DNA of 64,000 nt from Flavipsychrobacter sp. (GTDB lineage: Bacteria; Bacteroidota; Bacteroidia; Chitinophagales; Chitinophagaceae), in the NCBI GenBank assembly GCA_016786615.1, contig JAEUVX010000002.1, positions 310,001 to 374,000 on the forward strand. The letters run 5' to 3'. Within the stretch, counting starts at the first letter, position 1. Every line of letters begins with the position of its first letter. A model generated the notes under the pieces. It was not told the DNA's origin and did no database searches. It worked only from the letters and a program-made list of their open reading frames with translations. This document shows positions 61,843-64,000 of the stretch, one piece after another. Both the position numbers and the translations under genes were made by a program.

Positions 61843-62280
61843 TTATTTTACTCTGCAAGAACATTCATGATGCTCGCTAATATATTTTATTGATTCTATA
61901 CAGAGTTCTTTTAAAACTGATAAATTGATGTCGCTAAGTTTTTTCACATAGATACAGGCTTTACTCATTTTGAATTTACCAAGATCTGCTAAAACTAATT
62001 TACTTCTTTCTGTGTCTGAATAAACGTAAAACGTAAGTGCTGCTTTTCTTGGAGAAAAGCCAAGAACGGGCGCATCTCCTTCGTGTCCACTTGCATATTT
62101 GTAATGGTAGTTGCCAAACCCAATAATTGTCGGCCCCCACATTTTAGGTTCGGAGTCAGACCATTCTTGCATTAGCTCAATCAGTCGAAAACTGTCAGCT
62201 TTTTTCTGCTCATTGTCAACGTATGAGTTTATAAAATTTATCACATCTATTCCTGTGTAAGTTGTTTTGGTCCTTATCAT
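61843..62280 (-). CDS. DUF1801 domain protein
   Basis: 145 residues. The core (RLIELMQEWSDSEPKMWGPT followed by IIGFGNYHYKYASGHEGDAP and LGFSPRKAALTFYVYSD) is the DUF1801 family, different from the gene at 53299. KFKMSKACIYVKKLSDIN is the last conserved part. Function unknown. It is convergent with the DJ-1 gene. Confidence 0.92.
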   Translation of the reverse strand: MIRTKTTYTGIDVINFINSYVDNEQKKADSFRLIELMQEWSDSEPKMWGPTIIGFGNYHYKYASGHEGDAPVLGFSPRKAALTFYVYSDTERSKLVLADLGKFKMSKACIYVKKLSDINLSVLKELCIESIKYISEHHECSCRVK

Positions 62281-63055
62281 GATTCAAAATTTAATTATCG
62301 GAGTAAAACTTTTTTTCCATCTTTACCTTTCGCCAATTTCCTCTTCAACTTGTATAAATACCTTGTTATTTTTATCAATGTATTTTCAACTTCTTTTATA
62401 TAATAATCACAAATTTATTCTGTTTTTGCATTGGAATTTTGTTTACTAAACATAGTATATATATAATGCTCTGGCTTAAATAAATTTGCAAATTAGGTGA
62501 AATTACAATGCTGTAGCCATAATCCCTCATAATCCGGTTCGAAAAAAGCCCAATCGTGTTCACTCAAGAAAGCCTTTACAATAGCGGCTTTCAGCGTTTG
62601 TTACAAAATACAGCTAACGAATAATTTTCTTTGTTACCAGATCTTGCACTCCGATGTAAATGTAAAGGCGACGCTCCGTTCATCGCCACCTGCGACTATT
62701 GAGCAATAAAAAAGCCGGCCCGAGAACAGGCCAGCCCCTATAAACCCTATCACCATGAAAACTTTTATACCTTCCAAATCTAAGTGTTTCGGGTTCGGTT
62801 TCCAATTTTTTCATCGCGCCACTGACGGGCAAAGTTAATGCCGCTTTGCAGGCTAATGAAAAGGTCGGCGCAACGGCATTGTTACACGTTGCTTGCAGGT
62901 TTAGAGAAAACAATCTCCACGTGAGGTAATCAATTTGCCGCTGTTTTCACGTCGTATTCTTTTCTCTAAAACCTTGTCATTAGCCCTCAAAGCCATTATT
63001 GGGTGCCTATCAGTGAACAATGAAACTCTTTGCTCATGTCCGTTTTGTTTGTCAG
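62281..63055. other. Long gene-free region with an 11-bp inverted repeat pair
   Basis: 775 bases with no frame that I can support. A small plus-strand frame (ATG at 62755) would give a 27-residue peptide behind a GCCGGCC / GGCC-rich stretch at 62715-62740. TTTAGAGAAAA (62900-62910) and TTTTCTCTAAA (62960-62970) are perfect inverted repeats enclosing 49 bases. The minus-strand frame at 62680-62913 is not believed. Probably regulatory or part of an element extending to the right. Confidence 0.4.
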
Positions 63056-63607
63056 TTATTTCTTGAAATCGTAGTGGTACACCATTTTTTCACCATTCGG
63101 ATAATTGGTATCTGTATAGCTGATATGCAGGTACGTATCTTTGAACTCCACCACGTCAAAATCCTGCATGACTGTTTGAGAACCCGCTCCTTTTAAACTC
63201 AGTGTAATCACCTTATTATTTGATTTCAGGCTCCAGCTTCCGTTTGTCGGCATTACAAAATCAAGCAGCTTGCCGCCGGGACTGCCTGACGCATCCGAAT
63301 GTGTATAGGTGTTGTTACTGTTAAACGTAATATAGGTTTTGAAGCTGTTGTCCCAGGCTACACCATTTCCGGTATAGGTTTGGCTTAATCCGCTTCCTTC
63401 TATAATTGTACCGGCACTGTTGTATCGTAAATTATAGTTCGAAGTCGCCTCCCATTTGGCTGCAAGCTTTGCCGGGTCAATCACATTTGTCGGGGCAGGG
63501 CTTGGCGTGGGTGTAGGTGTTGGATTGGTTGTGTTGTTATCTTTTTCACAGGCAGCCAGTGTGCAGGCTGCGAATAGCGCAATGATGATTCCTCGCATAG
63601 TATTCAT
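63056..63607 (-). CDS. Lipoprotein, lipocalin-like
   Basis: 183 residues. A lipoprotein signal GIIIALFAACTLAACEKDNN with lipobox LAAC precedes a Pro/Thr linker (TNPTPTPTPSPAPT) and a beta-rich domain with repeated short strands (TYITFNSNNTYTHSDASG, NNKVITLSLKGAG, YLHISYTDTNYPNG), like small lipocalin-type surface lipoproteins in Bacteroidota. Function unknown. It is 23 bases from a gene that leaves the window. Confidence 0.82.
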   Translation of the reverse strand: MNTMRGIIIALFAACTLAACEKDNNTTNPTPTPTPSPAPTNVIDPAKLAAKWEATSNYNLRYNSAGTIIEGSGLSQTYTGNGVAWDNSFKTYITFNSNNTYTHSDASGSPGGKLLDFVMPTNGSWSLKSNNKVITLSLKGAGSQTVMQDFDVVEFKDTYLHISYTDTNYPNGEKMVYHYDFKK

Positions 63608-63630
63608 GTTTTATCTGTTATTAAAATTGG

Positions 63631-64000
63631 TTACTGTTTATTGAGCATACATTTTGCTGTCTCCATGATTTTCGATGTCTGCTTGTCCTTGATGGCTGGT
63701 AAGTCCTGGTCGGCATCGTTCAGCCTGAACCGTATGGCTGTAATGGGTGACGTGGATAGCTTTTCAAATACGTCTTTGCTGACATCCTGATTGACGAACC
63801 ACATCCGCACGGGCACATCCATGAAACGTGTCATGGTCGGTGGCAGGTCTTTGATGGATACGACTTCGATAATATCGCCATTCGCCAGCTTGAAGCTGAC
63901 TTTATCACCTTTCTTAAATGCCACATCGGGGAAGTCAGTATTAAAGGTGATACGTAGCCCGAGGTAATACGTACCGTCTGCTTCTTGTAATATCACTTCA
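63631..64000 (-). CDS. Exported or surface protein, C-terminal part (runs off right edge)
   Basis: The frame is open beyond base 64000 (the residues before the GTG at 63996 continue as ...EVILQEADGTYYLGLR), so only the last 123 residues are seen. The segment is beta-rich with FKKGDKVSFKLANGD, DVPVRMWFVNQ and a short Lys-rich tail. No family recognised. On the same strand 23 bases before the lipoprotein gene, so they may be one operon. Confidence 0.65.
   Translation of the reverse strand, partial: EVILQEADGTYYLGLRITFNTDFPDVAFKKGDKVSFKLANGDIIEVVSIKDLPPTMTRFMDVPVRMWFVNQDVSKDVFEKLSTSPITAIRFRLNDADQDLPAIKDKQTSKIMETAKCMLNKQ

Noticed and set aside
62680..62913. 77-codon minus-strand frame
   Set aside because: Covers a GC-rich leader-like stretch and part of the inverted repeat; no plausible start context.
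1..64000. CRISPR array
   Set aside because: No evenly spaced short repeats with unique spacers were seen anywhere, and no cas-like genes.

Overview
The window looks like chromosome of a Bacteroidota species, probably Chitinophagaceae-like. This is inferred from type IX secretion sorting tails, a LytTR-type two-component pair, KdtA (an LPS-bearing cell), RicT, a PL-type carbohydrate porin and promoters of the TTG/TAnnTTTG type. No taxonomic marker gene is present, so genus and species cannot be named.

Region 1 (1-22450) is ordinary core chromosome of moderate GC. It holds the end of kdtA, sdaA, a fasciclin protein, sppA, folK, recQ, a porin, ricT, a MarR-headed redox-type operon (thioredoxin-like, DUF2024, YggS, glutamine amidotransferase, MarR), an FMN reductase, a metallophosphoesterase, an epimerase, a bestrophin, an alanine/saccharopine dehydrogenase-like enzyme, hscB and tRNA-Leu(CAA). 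A REP-associated transposase with flanking hairpins sits at 5.8-6.5 kb.

Region 2 (about 22.5-34.9 kb) begins directly behind tRNA-Leu and is visibly AT-richer. It is a DNA phosphorothioation (Dnd) island: dndC, dndD, a dndE fused to a HerA/FtsK-like ATPase, a membrane protein and dndB on the plus strand, meeting dndA and an Mrr-like nuclease (translationally coupled to dndA) on the minus strand. A tyrosine integrase closes it. The canonical DndFGH restriction genes are not seen; the Mrr-like protein and the ATPase fusion are the candidate effectors. This is the most interesting system in the window.

Region 3 (about 34.9-52.15 kb) is an accessory block: a Fic protein with an elaborate inverted-repeat operator, a cargo cassette (unknown protein, small Cys/His peptide, GRDP-like protein, GNAT) bracketed by two 129-bp direct repeats, and then a mobilizable element core (HTH, primase/toprim-like protein, cytosine methyltransferase with a long overlapping second reading frame, ArdC antirestriction, MobF relaxase, VirD4-type coupling protein, excisionase-like HTH). 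No VirB4 or mating-pore genes are seen, so it is more like an IME than a complete ICE. A serine recombinase remnant marks its right side.

Region 4 (about 52.15-64 kb) returns to chromosomal genes: an AraC regulator, VOC and DUF1801 proteins, a LytS/LytTR pair, two T9SS cargo proteins, a small translationally coupled gene pair, SnoaL-like, GNAT and DJ-1/PfpI proteins, a lipoprotein and a gene cut by the right edge. All functions are from reading the translations by eye; no database search was run.
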